Positions 47,544 to 55,024 of a stretch of DNA of 64,000 nt are shown here, one piece after another; the stretch's first letter is position 1, and each line of letters starts with the position of its first letter. Origin of the DNA: Vibrio astriarenae. GTDB taxonomy: Bacteria; Pseudomonadota; Gammaproteobacteria; Enterobacterales; Vibrionaceae. The translations under genes and the position numbers were made by a program. The notes under the pieces were generated by a model. That model was not told the origin of the DNA and searched no databases. It saw nothing but the letters and a program-made list of their open reading frames with translations. The stretch is taken from assembly GCF_010587385.1 (NCBI RefSeq), contig NZ_CP047476.1:558001-622000 (forward strand), written 5' to 3'.

Positions 47544-48567
47544 TGACGACTTCCGCTTCGATAGACTCACTCTCGTCAGCAAAGTAGAGACACAACTCCT
47601 CTGCTAATGCTGCTTGCGCTTGTTCGACTAAAACCACTCGCTCGCCCAACGTATCATAAGCTTTCTTTAAAGCAGGGTAGATCAATGGAGCACCGCCACC
47701 AACGATGTAAACTCGGTTTGGATTCTTGGCAAACTTTTTCGCCTCATTAGCAACTTGTGCGCCAAGCTCTTCGATTTTCGCTTCAATCTTCTCTTTAACA
47801 GTCTCAATCTTGCTTTCATCGTTCACAACATCACAAATGAACTGATCATCATTGCGTCGCTTGATCAACTCATTGGCCACCAAATAGCTCGAATCACTGT
47901 CTGCGAAAGAGAGGGCTTTACGGGCTGCATCTGTCACCATAGATACACCGATTTCGTTGTTACCATAGATTGAAGATACGTCGTCAAATTCGCCCACGAC
48001 AACGCCCATATCCAGAGTTGTACCACCGATATCGATCACTAATGAGCGAGTAAACTCATTGCAATTTGAGTTCACCAAGGTCGATAGAACGGCTGGTAAA
48101 CTTTCTGGCATGACTTCGACATCAACAATCTCAAACGTCTCTCCCTTATTAAGAGTGATGTCGCGCATTAAATGCTGTCGTTTGCGCTCAATATTAATTT
48201 CATTCTTCTGGCAATCTTCAGGGTTGTAATATTCAGTGATAGGCAGAGTAACAACCAGAGTGACCGACTGCGGTGCAATACCCGTTTGCAGCAAAGCATG
48301 GTGTACAGCTAGCAAATTCAAATCATCATATTGGTAATCAACATGCGTTGTTTCTAGTGCTTTATCTGAGGTCGCATCGTAAGTGTACTTGGTGTCGCCA
48401 ATACTGTAGTTGAAGATCTTTTTATCTTTTCTTAGTGCTGCGCTTTTCCAGTTTTTGCGAAAAGAGTTTGGCGAAACAATAGTTTTAATTTCATTGTTTT
48501 CTAGCCATGCCACTTTTACGTTCGTTGAGCCATCATCAACAGCAATTTTGAGTTTGCGAGAAGTCAT
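47536..48567 (-). CDS. parM: ParM/StbA-family actin-like segregation ATPase
   Basis: A 343-residue bacterial actin close to plasmid R1 ParM. Phosphate-1 motif is VDDGSTNVKVAW (10-21), then IVSPNSFRKNW, LAVHHALLQTG and VTLPITEYYN. Phosphate-2 is IDIGGTTLD (178-186) and the adenosine motif IVGGGAP (288-294). It forms ATP-driven filaments that push DNA or other cargo apart. It lies on a probable chromosome between pntAB and vxrABCDE with no plasmid genes around it. The next gene, overlapping by 8 nt, looks like a ParR-type adaptor. Confidence 0.9.
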   Translation of the reverse strand: MTSRKLKIAVDDGSTNVKVAWLENNEIKTIVSPNSFRKNWKSAALRKDKKIFNYSIGDTKYTYDATSDKALETTHVDYQYDDLNLLAVHHALLQTGIAPQSVTLVVTLPITEYYNPEDCQKNEINIERKRQHLMRDITLNKGETFEIVDVEVMPESLPAVLSTLVNSNCNEFTRSLVIDIGGTTLDMGVVVGEFDDVSSIYGNNEIGVSMVTDAARKALSFADSDSSYLVANELIKRRNDDQFICDVVNDESKIETVKEKIEAKIEELGAQVANEAKKFAKNPNRVYIVGGGAPLIYPALKKAYDTLGERVVLVEQAQAALAEELCLYFADESESIEAEVVNG

Positions 48568-48887
48568 TATAAGCCTTTGGAAATCATATTAAGTTCATTA
48601 TTAACGTGAATTCAAAACCAACTGCTTCGACAAAGCAAAACACTAATCCAAAATTGGACACAGGTTAAAAAAGACAAAAAATTACTACCAAAACATTTAA
48701 GTTTTTGAATACCCCATTTGCTAATTTAAAGTTAATTGCAACTCACACTATGGAAACAATTTTTAACTGACCATTACATCGCGATGCGCATCAATTAGGC
48801 CAATTTGACATACATTTCACACGCGAGAGTGTATTAATAGATGTAAAGGCTATATAGTTAGCGCATGCAAACTGACACTTAGACACC
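48568..48887. other. 320-bp divergent intergenic region parM / vxrA
   Basis: AT-rich, no ORF. I looked for tandem 10-12-bp iterons (a parC centromere) and saw none. TTGACA at 48805-48810 with TGTATT/TATTAA about 19-21 nt downstream is a possible but over-spaced vxrA promoter. CACACGCGAGAGTGT (about 48818-48832) is a short imperfect palindrome that might be a regulator site. Confidence 0.45.
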
Positions 48888-50336
48888 GTGCTGTTACGAA
48901 CTCTTTTACTATCGATCACTAGCCTCGTAAGCCTTAATGCCCACGCAAACTCTTTGCCCGAGCGCTTAGAGGAGTTCAGTGCGATGTTCGATCTCAGCCA
49001 GACTGCTGCATCGTATGACATTCGCATTATTCAAAGTGAATTCCCAAATCGCCTGATTGATCCAGACTACATGTTGCCGCAAACGTCTTCATACCCGCTA
49101 AAAGACATTCAAAAACTCTATCGTTTAGCTGAAACCTGTCGAGGCTCACTACCACTGAGCCCACTTGTGACTGAGCCATTGGTCTTTGTTAGGGCATTAT
49201 GTAAAGGTAATCAACTGAGTGAGCGATGGTTTGCACGAAGTAGCCTTATCCACCCAGGCGGTGGTAGTTACGCGTTCCGTTATTCAAAAGAGTATCCTGA
49301 ATACTATCTTCAGCTAGAGCGCTATATGCACATCAAAGAGCGCCCGCTTGCCCATCCGGATACCTTGTTGGGTCGTATACAAGCGATGAATCACACCGTT
49401 GTTCATTCACTTATTCGTGGTGAATCGATGATGGTAGAAGAAGATGAACTGTGGCTTAAAAAGGGCGACGTTTATTACGTATTTTCGCCTTCTCTTTGGA
49501 AAAGCAATGCAGAGAAAGCCGGTTTAACCTATCAAGTCACTGATAAACGGGGCGAGTGCCTGGTTCAACGTGGCAACATCTGCTGGGAGCTTCAAGACCA
49601 CAGCGATATCCTGCGTGGTGTCATGATTGGTCTAGGTATCGCCAACATTCTCTTGGTGCTTGGCTGGCTTTATTACCGCTGGGATAGCAAACGTAAAGAG
49701 ATGCGCAGCCGAATGCTCATCCTACAAATTTTAACTCATGAGCTTAGAACGCCAATCGCTAGTTTATCCTTAACGGTTGAGGGATTTAGACGCGAGTTTG
49801 AGAACCTACCAGAGTCGGTTTACGACGAGTTCCGCCGCTTATGCCAAGACTCACGCCGTTTAAGACAGCTCGCAGAGGCAAGTAAGGACTACCTGCAATC
49901 GGACTACCAACCACTCGCCACTGAATGGGTCCCTTCAGTGGAGGAGTGGCTTACTTTTAAACTCGAGGAGGAGTTCTCTCAGCCTATTGAGTTTACACTC
50001 AACCAAGATGTTGCTGCTAAACTAAACGTATATTGGTTAGGTAGCTGTATCGACAATTTGATACGCAACGCACTGAAGTATGGTGTGGCTCCTGTTAGTC
50101 TTGATGTTCAATCGACCGAGCTTGGTTTAACCATCAGAGTCATTGACCAAGGCCAACTGACAAGCAAGGACTGGAGCCATGTCAGAAAACCGTTTGTCAG
50201 CCAGGCAGGTCTTGGCTTGGGGCTGACAATTGTAGAGTCGATGGTCGCTAGAATGGGCGGCTCTATGAAGCTTATTGGTCCACCGACGACATTTATACTG
50301 GAGATACCTTGTGAAACAGACACTGCTTCTCGTTGA
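48888..50336 (+). CDS. vxrA: Sensor histidine kinase VxrA (WigK)
   Basis: A 482-residue membrane kinase. After a signal/TM segment (about 1-20), a large periplasmic DUF3404-type sensor (about 22-250) precedes a TM helix (about 252-272). A HisKA domain follows with phospho-acceptor H284 in LTHELRTPIASL. The ATPase domain has N box DNLIRNALKYG and G box GLGLGLTIVESM. In V. cholerae VxrAB (WigKR) responds to cell-wall damage and controls wall synthesis, type VI secretion and biofilm. Start is GTG 48888. The next gene starts inside its 3' end. Confidence 0.92.
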   Translation: MLLRTLLLSITSLVSLNAHANSLPERLEEFSAMFDLSQTAASYDIRIIQSEFPNRLIDPDYMLPQTSSYPLKDIQKLYRLAETCRGSLPLSPLVTEPLVFVRALCKGNQLSERWFARSSLIHPGGGSYAFRYSKEYPEYYLQLERYMHIKERPLAHPDTLLGRIQAMNHTVVHSLIRGESMMVEEDELWLKKGDVYYVFSPSLWKSNAEKAGLTYQVTDKRGECLVQRGNICWELQDHSDILRGVMIGLGIANILLVLGWLYYRWDSKRKEMRSRMLILQILTHELRTPIASLSLTVEGFRREFENLPESVYDEFRRLCQDSRRLRQLAEASKDYLQSDYQPLATEWVPSVEEWLTFKLEEEFSQPIEFTLNQDVAAKLNVYWLGSCIDNLIRNALKYGVAPVSLDVQSTELGLTIRVIDQGQLTSKDWSHVRKPFVSQAGLGLGLTIVESMVARMGGSMKLIGPPTTFILEIPCETDTASR

Positions 50337-50970
50337 AGATGACAAAAACTTAGCTGACGGCTTACTGGTTAGCTTAGAGCAGGCTGGCTACGACTGCTTA
50401 CACTCTGAAACGATCGCAGACGTTGCACCGTTATGGGAGCAAGCCGATCTCGTTATTCTCGATCGCCAACTACCTGATGGCGACTCAATCTCAATGCTGC
50501 CAGAGTGGAAGCAGATCAAAAGTGTCCCTGTGATCGCACTAACCGCACTCGTTACAGTGAAAGACAAAGTAACGGGACTTGATGCCGGCGCTGACGATTA
50601 TCTCACCAAACCCTTTGCTGAAGCGGAACTTTTCGCTCGCATCCGTGCTCAACTGCGCACTCCTGACTCATCTGGCCAAGACGACAGTATCGTAACCACT
50701 GAATGTCTGAGTATCGATAAAAATACACGTGAAGTGACATACAAAGATGAGTTAATCACGTTAACAAGAACTGAGTTCGACTTGTTACTATTCCTAGCGA
50801 GCAATATCGGACGAGTATTTACTCGGGACGAGCTGCTTGACCACGTATGGGGCTACAACCACTTCCCAACAACCAGAACTGTAGACACTCACGTTCTGCA
50901 ACTTCGTCAAAAACTTCCTGGACTGGAAATAGAAACGCTTCGTGGTGTAGGGTACAAACTGAAAGCATGA
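50311..50970 (+). CDS. vxrB: Response regulator VxrB (WigR)
   Basis: A 219-residue OmpR-family regulator. The receiver domain has acidic pair VEDD (8-11), phospho-acceptor D51 in LVILDRQLPDGDS, and KPF at about 100. The C-terminal winged helix has LTRTEFDLLLFLASNIGRVFTRDELLDHVWG and RTVDTHVLQLRQKL. Start is GTG 50311 (TGGAGA 7 nt upstream), overlapping vxrA by 26 nt; the ORF extension to 50275 is not needed. It overlaps vxrC by ATGA. Confidence 0.93.
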   Translation: MKQTLLLVEDDKNLADGLLVSLEQAGYDCLHSETIADVAPLWEQADLVILDRQLPDGDSISMLPEWKQIKSVPVIALTALVTVKDKVTGLDAGADDYLTKPFAEAELFARIRAQLRTPDSSGQDDSIVTTECLSIDKNTREVTYKDELITLTRTEFDLLLFLASNIGRVFTRDELLDHVWGYNHFPTTRTVDTHVLQLRQKLPGLEIETLRGVGYKLKA

Positions 50971-51866
50971 TCCGCCCGCTGATATTGATGGGGGCGCTAA
51001 TCACAGCGCCCATAACTCACGCAGACAATTGGTTTGAGGAAACGACACCTCTAAATCAAGCACACCAACACCTGCTGAAAGGCTCTTTGTCTGAGATGTA
51101 CTCTGTAATGGTTGAGGTGTTACAGCGTAACCAAAATCAAGCACTAAAAGAGCATATCAACGATTTATTAGTGCAGTCCTTTGATGCTGATTGTGGAAAA
51201 TCCTTACACAATGATCCACTACCAGCGTGGCTTCGCAACGTCTCTATTAAAAGGACCAGTATACAAAGCCCCGGAAGAGAGTCGTATCGTCTATTTGTTG
51301 ATGTCACCTCAGCTGAGCCTCTTAAAGATGTCTCGCTAGAACGTTGGGTTAGCTCAAATATCGCCGCAGATACTGCTTTTGGCGAAATCAATGACAAGAA
51401 AACCCGAAACGCTAACCAGGCTTCAGATTATCGTAAGACCTACAACCTCAATAGTCGCTTGCCTATGGGGCTATACCACCTCAAAGTAGAAACGAAAGAC
51501 AGTCAAAGTTATTCCACTTGGGTCATAATAGAGGAGTACAAGGCAAAACAGATTGTTCGTTGGTCTGCTAAAGACCAGTGGAGTATAGAAAAGAATGAAT
51601 TGCTCAATAAATTCTGCCCACTACCTAAACTCTCGGTCCGTGTCTACAACTACCAAGAGGAGCAATACAAAGAGATATGGGGACGTACCTATCAAGCAAA
51701 TTATCCGACGAAATTGGATAAACTCGACATTCCACCAGATCGATATGTCCTGTCCGTTGCTTTAGACAGTCAACGTTGGCAAGGTCCAATCATGATTGAG
51801 CAGTCGCAGATCATTACCAAAACCTACGACGTTTCTGCCGATGAAGGACAACTTACTGAAGAGTAA
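50967..51866 (+). CDS. vxrC: VxrC, DUF2861 periplasmic protein
   Basis: A 299-residue exported protein with a short signal peptide (about 1-19, ending THADNW). Two cysteines, DADCGKSL and NKFCPLP, could form a disulfide. The body is beta-rich (YRLFVDVTSAEPLKDVSLERW, GLYHLKVETKDSQSYSTWV). Position and features match VxrC of the V. cholerae vxrABCDE operon, whose role is undefined. ATG overlaps the vxrB stop; a longer reading into vxrB is rejected. Confidence 0.87.
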   Translation: MIRPLILMGALITAPITHADNWFEETTPLNQAHQHLLKGSLSEMYSVMVEVLQRNQNQALKEHINDLLVQSFDADCGKSLHNDPLPAWLRNVSIKRTSIQSPGRESYRLFVDVTSAEPLKDVSLERWVSSNIAADTAFGEINDKKTRNANQASDYRKTYNLNSRLPMGLYHLKVETKDSQSYSTWVIIEEYKAKQIVRWSAKDQWSIEKNELLNKFCPLPKLSVRVYNYQEEQYKEIWGRTYQANYPTKLDKLDIPPDRYVLSVALDSQRWQGPIMIEQSQIITKTYDVSADEGQLTEE

Positions 51867-51948
51867 GCGATAAAGCAACTTTTCCCTAAAGCCCTTAGAT
51901 TCTTGGTCGATATATTTCGTGTAAATCTATTTTCAACGGAAATGACCT

Positions 51949-53028
51949 ATGAGAACGTCGACGCTACGCTTACTACCCATTGCAATTCTTTTTGCCACCG
52001 CAAGTCATGCAGGCAACTATGCTATAGACGCGCGAGGAGACGCGATGGGTGGAGTGGGAGTCGTTTCAGGAGACTTTCTTACTGCACCCTTTTACAACCC
52101 TGCGCTAACCGCTATTTATCGACGTAGTAATAATGTGGGTATGCTTTTACCTAGCATCGGTTTTAACTACAACGACCAACATAACATGCTGGATGATATC
52201 GATCGCGCGATTAGCGCTACTGATCCCGGTGATATACAAGATGCACTTGATGATCTTGATGGTGATACCGCAGGCGTTACTATTGGTGCTGCTGCTGCGT
52301 TTGCAATCCCTAACCGATATGTCTCAATGAACGCATACGGCAAATTGTATAGTGAAAGCTTCGCTCAGGCGAATGTGGGAGCAAACGTCAATGACTCAAC
52401 CATAGAGGGAGCCGCGATTGGTGTTCTAGAAGGGGGGCTCTCGATTGCAAAATACATGACGTTACTTGGCCATCACTGGTCATTTGGTGTAACACCAAAG
52501 CTTCAGCGGATTTATACATACAGTTACAGCTCAAGCCTGCAAGACTTTAGCCTATCAGACATTCGCGACAACGGAGACGCTGAAACTACTTTCAATTATG
52601 ACTTAGGCGCACTTTGGTTCTACGGTCCCTTGAGAGTAGGTCTCAGTGGAAAAAACATGGTGTCGAGAGACATTACCACAGCAGATGGCAATTATTCATA
52701 TAAAATGCGCCCACAATATACGGTAGGTACAGGCCTGATTGCGGATTTTTGGCAGGTCAGCGTAGACTATGATCTAAACGAAGCAAAAAACTTCACCTTC
52801 GTTGATGATAATAAACAAATGCTGCGAATTGGTGGAGAAGTTGATCTCATGCGCCAATTTAAATTCCGAGCAGGTTACTACACGAACTTAGCCGCAAGTG
52901 ATGATGAAGGTACGGTAACAGCGGGCCTTGGTATATCACCATTAAACATCACACAAATGGACATTGGTGTTAGCTATACTAATGAGAATGCAATGGGCGT
53001 TTACCTCAATTTCTTAAGCTCATACTAA
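51949..53028 (+). CDS. vxrD: VxrD, TraF-like outer-membrane protein
   Basis: A 359-residue protein with a signal peptide (about 1-22, ending SHAGNYAID). A beta-barrel of the TraF_2 ('conjugal transfer protein TraF') family follows: ARGDAMGGVGVVSGDFLTAPFYNPAL and GVTPKLQRIYTYSY. The end is GVYLNFLSSY. Despite the family name it has no conjugation neighbours. It is the fourth gene of the vxr operon, 82 nt after vxrC. Confidence 0.87.
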   Translation: MRTSTLRLLPIAILFATASHAGNYAIDARGDAMGGVGVVSGDFLTAPFYNPALTAIYRRSNNVGMLLPSIGFNYNDQHNMLDDIDRAISATDPGDIQDALDDLDGDTAGVTIGAAAAFAIPNRYVSMNAYGKLYSESFAQANVGANVNDSTIEGAAIGVLEGGLSIAKYMTLLGHHWSFGVTPKLQRIYTYSYSSSLQDFSLSDIRDNGDAETTFNYDLGALWFYGPLRVGLSGKNMVSRDITTADGNYSYKMRPQYTVGTGLIADFWQVSVDYDLNEAKNFTFVDDNKQMLRIGGEVDLMRQFKFRAGYYTNLAASDDEGTVTAGLGISPLNITQMDIGVSYTNENAMGVYLNFLSSY

Positions 53029-53078
53029 GGTGACAGCGTCACGATAGAATTAGACATTTCATTACGTAAAATAGACGT

Positions 53079-53112
53079 TATAATGCCTCGCATTCAACCA
53101 CGGGGCATTTTT
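53079..53112 (+). promoter_or_regulatory. TATAAT box and hairpin abutting the vxrE start
   Basis: A perfect -10 box TATAAT (53079-53084) overlaps a 9-bp stem AATGCCTCG (53082-53090) / CGGGGCATT (53101-53109). A T5 tract ends 1 nt before the vxrE ATG at 53113. The 3' arm contains the GGGG Shine-Dalgarno. Read-through RNA could fold and terminate or hide the ribosome site. RNA starting about 53091 would lack the 5' arm. The -35 is weak. Confidence 0.5.
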
Positions 53113-53256
53113 ATGTTTGATCAATTACCTCCACTTAGTCACGAAGAGCAACAGAAAGCAGTCGAGAAAATTCAAAAGTTGATGGAGCAGGGTATCAGTA
53201 CAGCACAAGCGATAAAGATCGTTGCTGATGAAATACGCAAAGAATACGAAAGCTGA
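53113..53256 (+). CDS. vxrE: VxrE, UPF0181/YoaH-like small protein
   Basis: A 47-residue protein beginning [18 protein letters not shown], with [20 protein letters not shown] and ending in IRKEYES. It closely parallels E. coli YoaH (UPF0181: [21 protein letters not shown]...). The fold is a small helical bundle of unknown function. In V. cholerae the last vxr gene is this family. It is short and easy to miss. It lies 84 nt after vxrD and before a strong terminator. Confidence 0.9.
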   Translation: MFDQLPPLSHEEQQKAVEKIQKLMEQGISTAQAIKIVADEIRKEYES

Positions 53257-53302
53257 GAAGACCAATAAGCACAGTACCTTAAGCATCAAGTAAGCACTCA
53301 CT

Positions 53303-53335
53303 AAAAACCAGCACAAAATCGGCTGGTTTTTTAAT
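53303..53335 (+). terminator. Terminator of the vxr operon
   Basis: AAAACCAGC (53304-53312) pairs with GCTGGTTTT (53322-53330) followed by TTAATTTTT, 47 nt after vxrE. Confidence 0.88.
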
Positions 53336-53740
53336 TTTTACGTTACTTTATTTTTAATGAAAAGCAAGATTTAGCCCTAGGCAAAATAAAAGGAAAACCA
53401 ATAATACACATATGTTTCAATGCTTTATGTTAGTAAATTCATCTAGCAGCTTTTCAGTAGGTCTTGGTTTGTAATTAAATTACATGCGCCAACTCATACT
53501 GTAACTTGGCACCTATTAGTGATGGTGTTTAATGCTACCGACGCACGCTGTCACAAATAAGTTGAAAGTGAGGGCAAGTTACGTTCGGAAGGACTATGAC
53601 TATTAGTTACAGGGTAATGAAATAGGTAGAAAGTTGCTGTAGATCACACTTATTGGACGCGTGTTTGAGGGGGGGTATGATGCTATTGTATGATGATTAA
53701 ACTTCATTTTAATAGTTTAACTTTTTTAACAAGGCTCTAT
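53336..53740. other. 405-bp non-coding region
   Basis: No supported gene. AT-rich with scattered short repeats. A 7-G run lies at about 53670. No promoter clear enough to list. Confidence 0.5.
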
Positions 53741-53920
53741 ATGGACATCTGGATGCGCTGGGCGCGAGCAATATTTGCTATCTATGTGATCCTAATGGGG
53801 TCAGCTCTTACTATCATGCTTAGCGAAAATGATATCGAAGAGGCGAACATAGAACTCCCATCTAAGACCAAAAACTACGTAGTACGTGACACCAACGGAT
53901 ACGTTGTCAGCCCACATTAA
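53741..53920 (+). CDS. Small single-TM protein, hypothetical
   Basis: A possible 59-residue protein with one TM helix (WARAIFAIYVILMGSALTIML) and a polar tail, DIEEANIELPSKTKNYVVRD. AAGG lies 6 nt before ATG 53741; the frame is open from 53690. No family recognised. It might be a real Vibrio microprotein or chance; the organised TM followed by a charged tail favours real. Confidence 0.4.
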   Translation: MDIWMRWARAIFAIYVILMGSALTIMLSENDIEEANIELPSKTKNYVVRDTNGYVVSPH

Positions 53921-53988
53921 TCCAATGTTCCTGCTACTTAGGGTCTGCCATTCTGTAGCTATCGTTTTGTTTACCTCACTGTAAAAAG

Positions 53989-54092
53989 AAAAAACCAGCC
54001 ACAAAGCAGTGTGGCTGGGACTTATACGTGTGAACAATAAAATTCACTAACAACGTCAATTGGCTAGGTGACCCTCGGCTTAATAAGGGTCA
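53989..54092 (-). ncRNA. qrr: Qrr-type quorum regulatory small RNA, copy A
   Basis: A 104-nt RNA on the minus strand with all Qrr features. The 5' hairpin is TGACCCT...AGGGTCA, followed by the core CTAGCCAATTGACGTTG then TTAGTGAA. The second stem closes with TTGTTCAC. The Rho-independent terminator is CCAGCCACA/TGTGGCTGG plus TTTTTT. Qrr RNAs are made under LuxO-P and sigma-54, and act with Hfq on luxR/hapR and aphA mRNAs. One core base differs from the canonical GCCAACTGACG (C to T). Confidence 0.93.
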
Positions 54093-54103
54093 GATTAATC
54101 AGA

Positions 54104-54120
54104 GCATGACATATACCAAG
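54104..54120 (-). promoter_or_regulatory. Sigma-54 promoter of qrr copy A
   Basis: On the minus strand CTTGGTATATGTCATGCT has GG and GC separated by exactly 10 nt. They fall at -25/-24 and -13/-12 relative to the TGACCC start at 54092. This is the classical sigma-54 geometry expected for LuxO-activated qrr genes. I did not find a convincing LuxO site (TTGCA-N3-TGCAA) further upstream. Confidence 0.8.
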
Positions 54121-54259
54121 AGTTAGCGCTTGTGTTCGTTTACTATTAATCAATAACTTAGATTGAATTGCCAACTCTATAAATCCCATCGCATCCGACA
54201 GAAGGTGAACTCGTTGATATGCTGAACTGACCCTAGTCTGCATTCCATACACCTACATT

Positions 54260-54362
54260 AAAAAAAAGACCAATCACATCAAAGTGACTGGCCCTAGATA
54301 CTGTGAACAAGTGTATTCACTAACAACGTCAGTTGGCTATATCGACTACATACTGGAGTCGA
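54260..54362 (-). ncRNA. qrr: Qrr-type small RNA, copy B, divergent 5' hairpin and promoter
   Basis: A second Qrr-like RNA on the same strand, 167 nt upstream of copy A. It keeps the exact core TAGCCAACTGACGTTG and GTTAGTGAA, the closing TTGTTCAC, and a terminator CCAGTCAC/GTGATTGG plus T8. The 5' hairpin is different (CGACTCC...AGTCG). No GG-N10-GC occurs within 120 bp upstream. A weak sigma-70-like pair, TTGAAT and TACCCT with 17 nt between, could drive it. Confidence 0.82.
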
Positions 54363-55024
54363 TAAATGTAGGGTATCAATGTAATGGATTACATTCAAGT
54401 TAAGTTATTGATATTTATACAGAACAACACATTGAATAGGATGTAGGTGTAAAGGCTAGGGTAGTTTGATATCGCAAATTATCATTGTGTTGGTGTGACT
54501 TAAGTCACTTGTTAATGTCTAGTTTGTCAATGTTTCACAATTGGTTACATAAGTCAGACCGTAGGATGATTAAATTATGAGCGTTTTCACAAAGTTTCTG
54601 TGTAAAAAACGATAAAGTCAAAATTCCCCAGCAAAAAAAGAAATTTGAATGCAGATGTTGAATCTCTCTAGGACCAAAGCATCGGTTGGGCGCTTTTTGC
54701 TAAAGTTTGGGCCCAACCAGGTTCATTGCTTAAAGTGAAAGTCAAAGCTCTTCCTAGTTTTACGAGTCGTGACTGAGCATCGCTCAACAAAATTCAATTT
54801 CACGTTTCGCTTACTAAATTGAACAGCAGGGATGACTTTCATCTATGGTGCGTGCCATAACAGCCGCTTTGTGACTTGAATCCGATCATTTTAGTTATGG
54901 ATGCCTGAATGAAATATAAGCAACCAGTAACCAAGTTCGAATCGAATAACGCATCTTTTTTCAGTATTTTAGATACGACTAGCTTGTACAAACGCTTATG
55001 CCTCTCTGTCAATCCCAGTTAAAA
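54363..55024. other. 660-bp gene-free region with nested inverted repeats
   Basis: No ORF supported. It contains a 14-bp palindrome GTGACTTAAGTCAC (54495-54508) and a stem GGTTGGGC/GCCCAACC (54684-54718). There is a 9-bp inverted repeat TGAAAGTCA/TGACTTTCA spanning 54736-54841, with TGAGC/GCTCA (54774-54786) and TTCAATTT/AAATTGAA (54793-54823) nested inside. It may be a structured RNA, a miniature element or a regulatory region. Confidence 0.45.

Noticed and set aside
48568-48887. Centromere iterons (parC) for the parM system
   Set aside because: No tandem 10-12-bp repeats found by eye on either strand.
50847-50966. N-terminal extension of vxrC into vxrB
   Set aside because: The extension is vxrB sequence in another frame; ATG 50967 overlaps the vxrB stop and starts a proper signal peptide.
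54093-54259. LuxO binding site for qrr copy A
   Set aside because: TTGGCAATTCAA at about 54164-54175 has the flanking halves but the wrong spacing and centre for TTGCA-N3-TGCAA.
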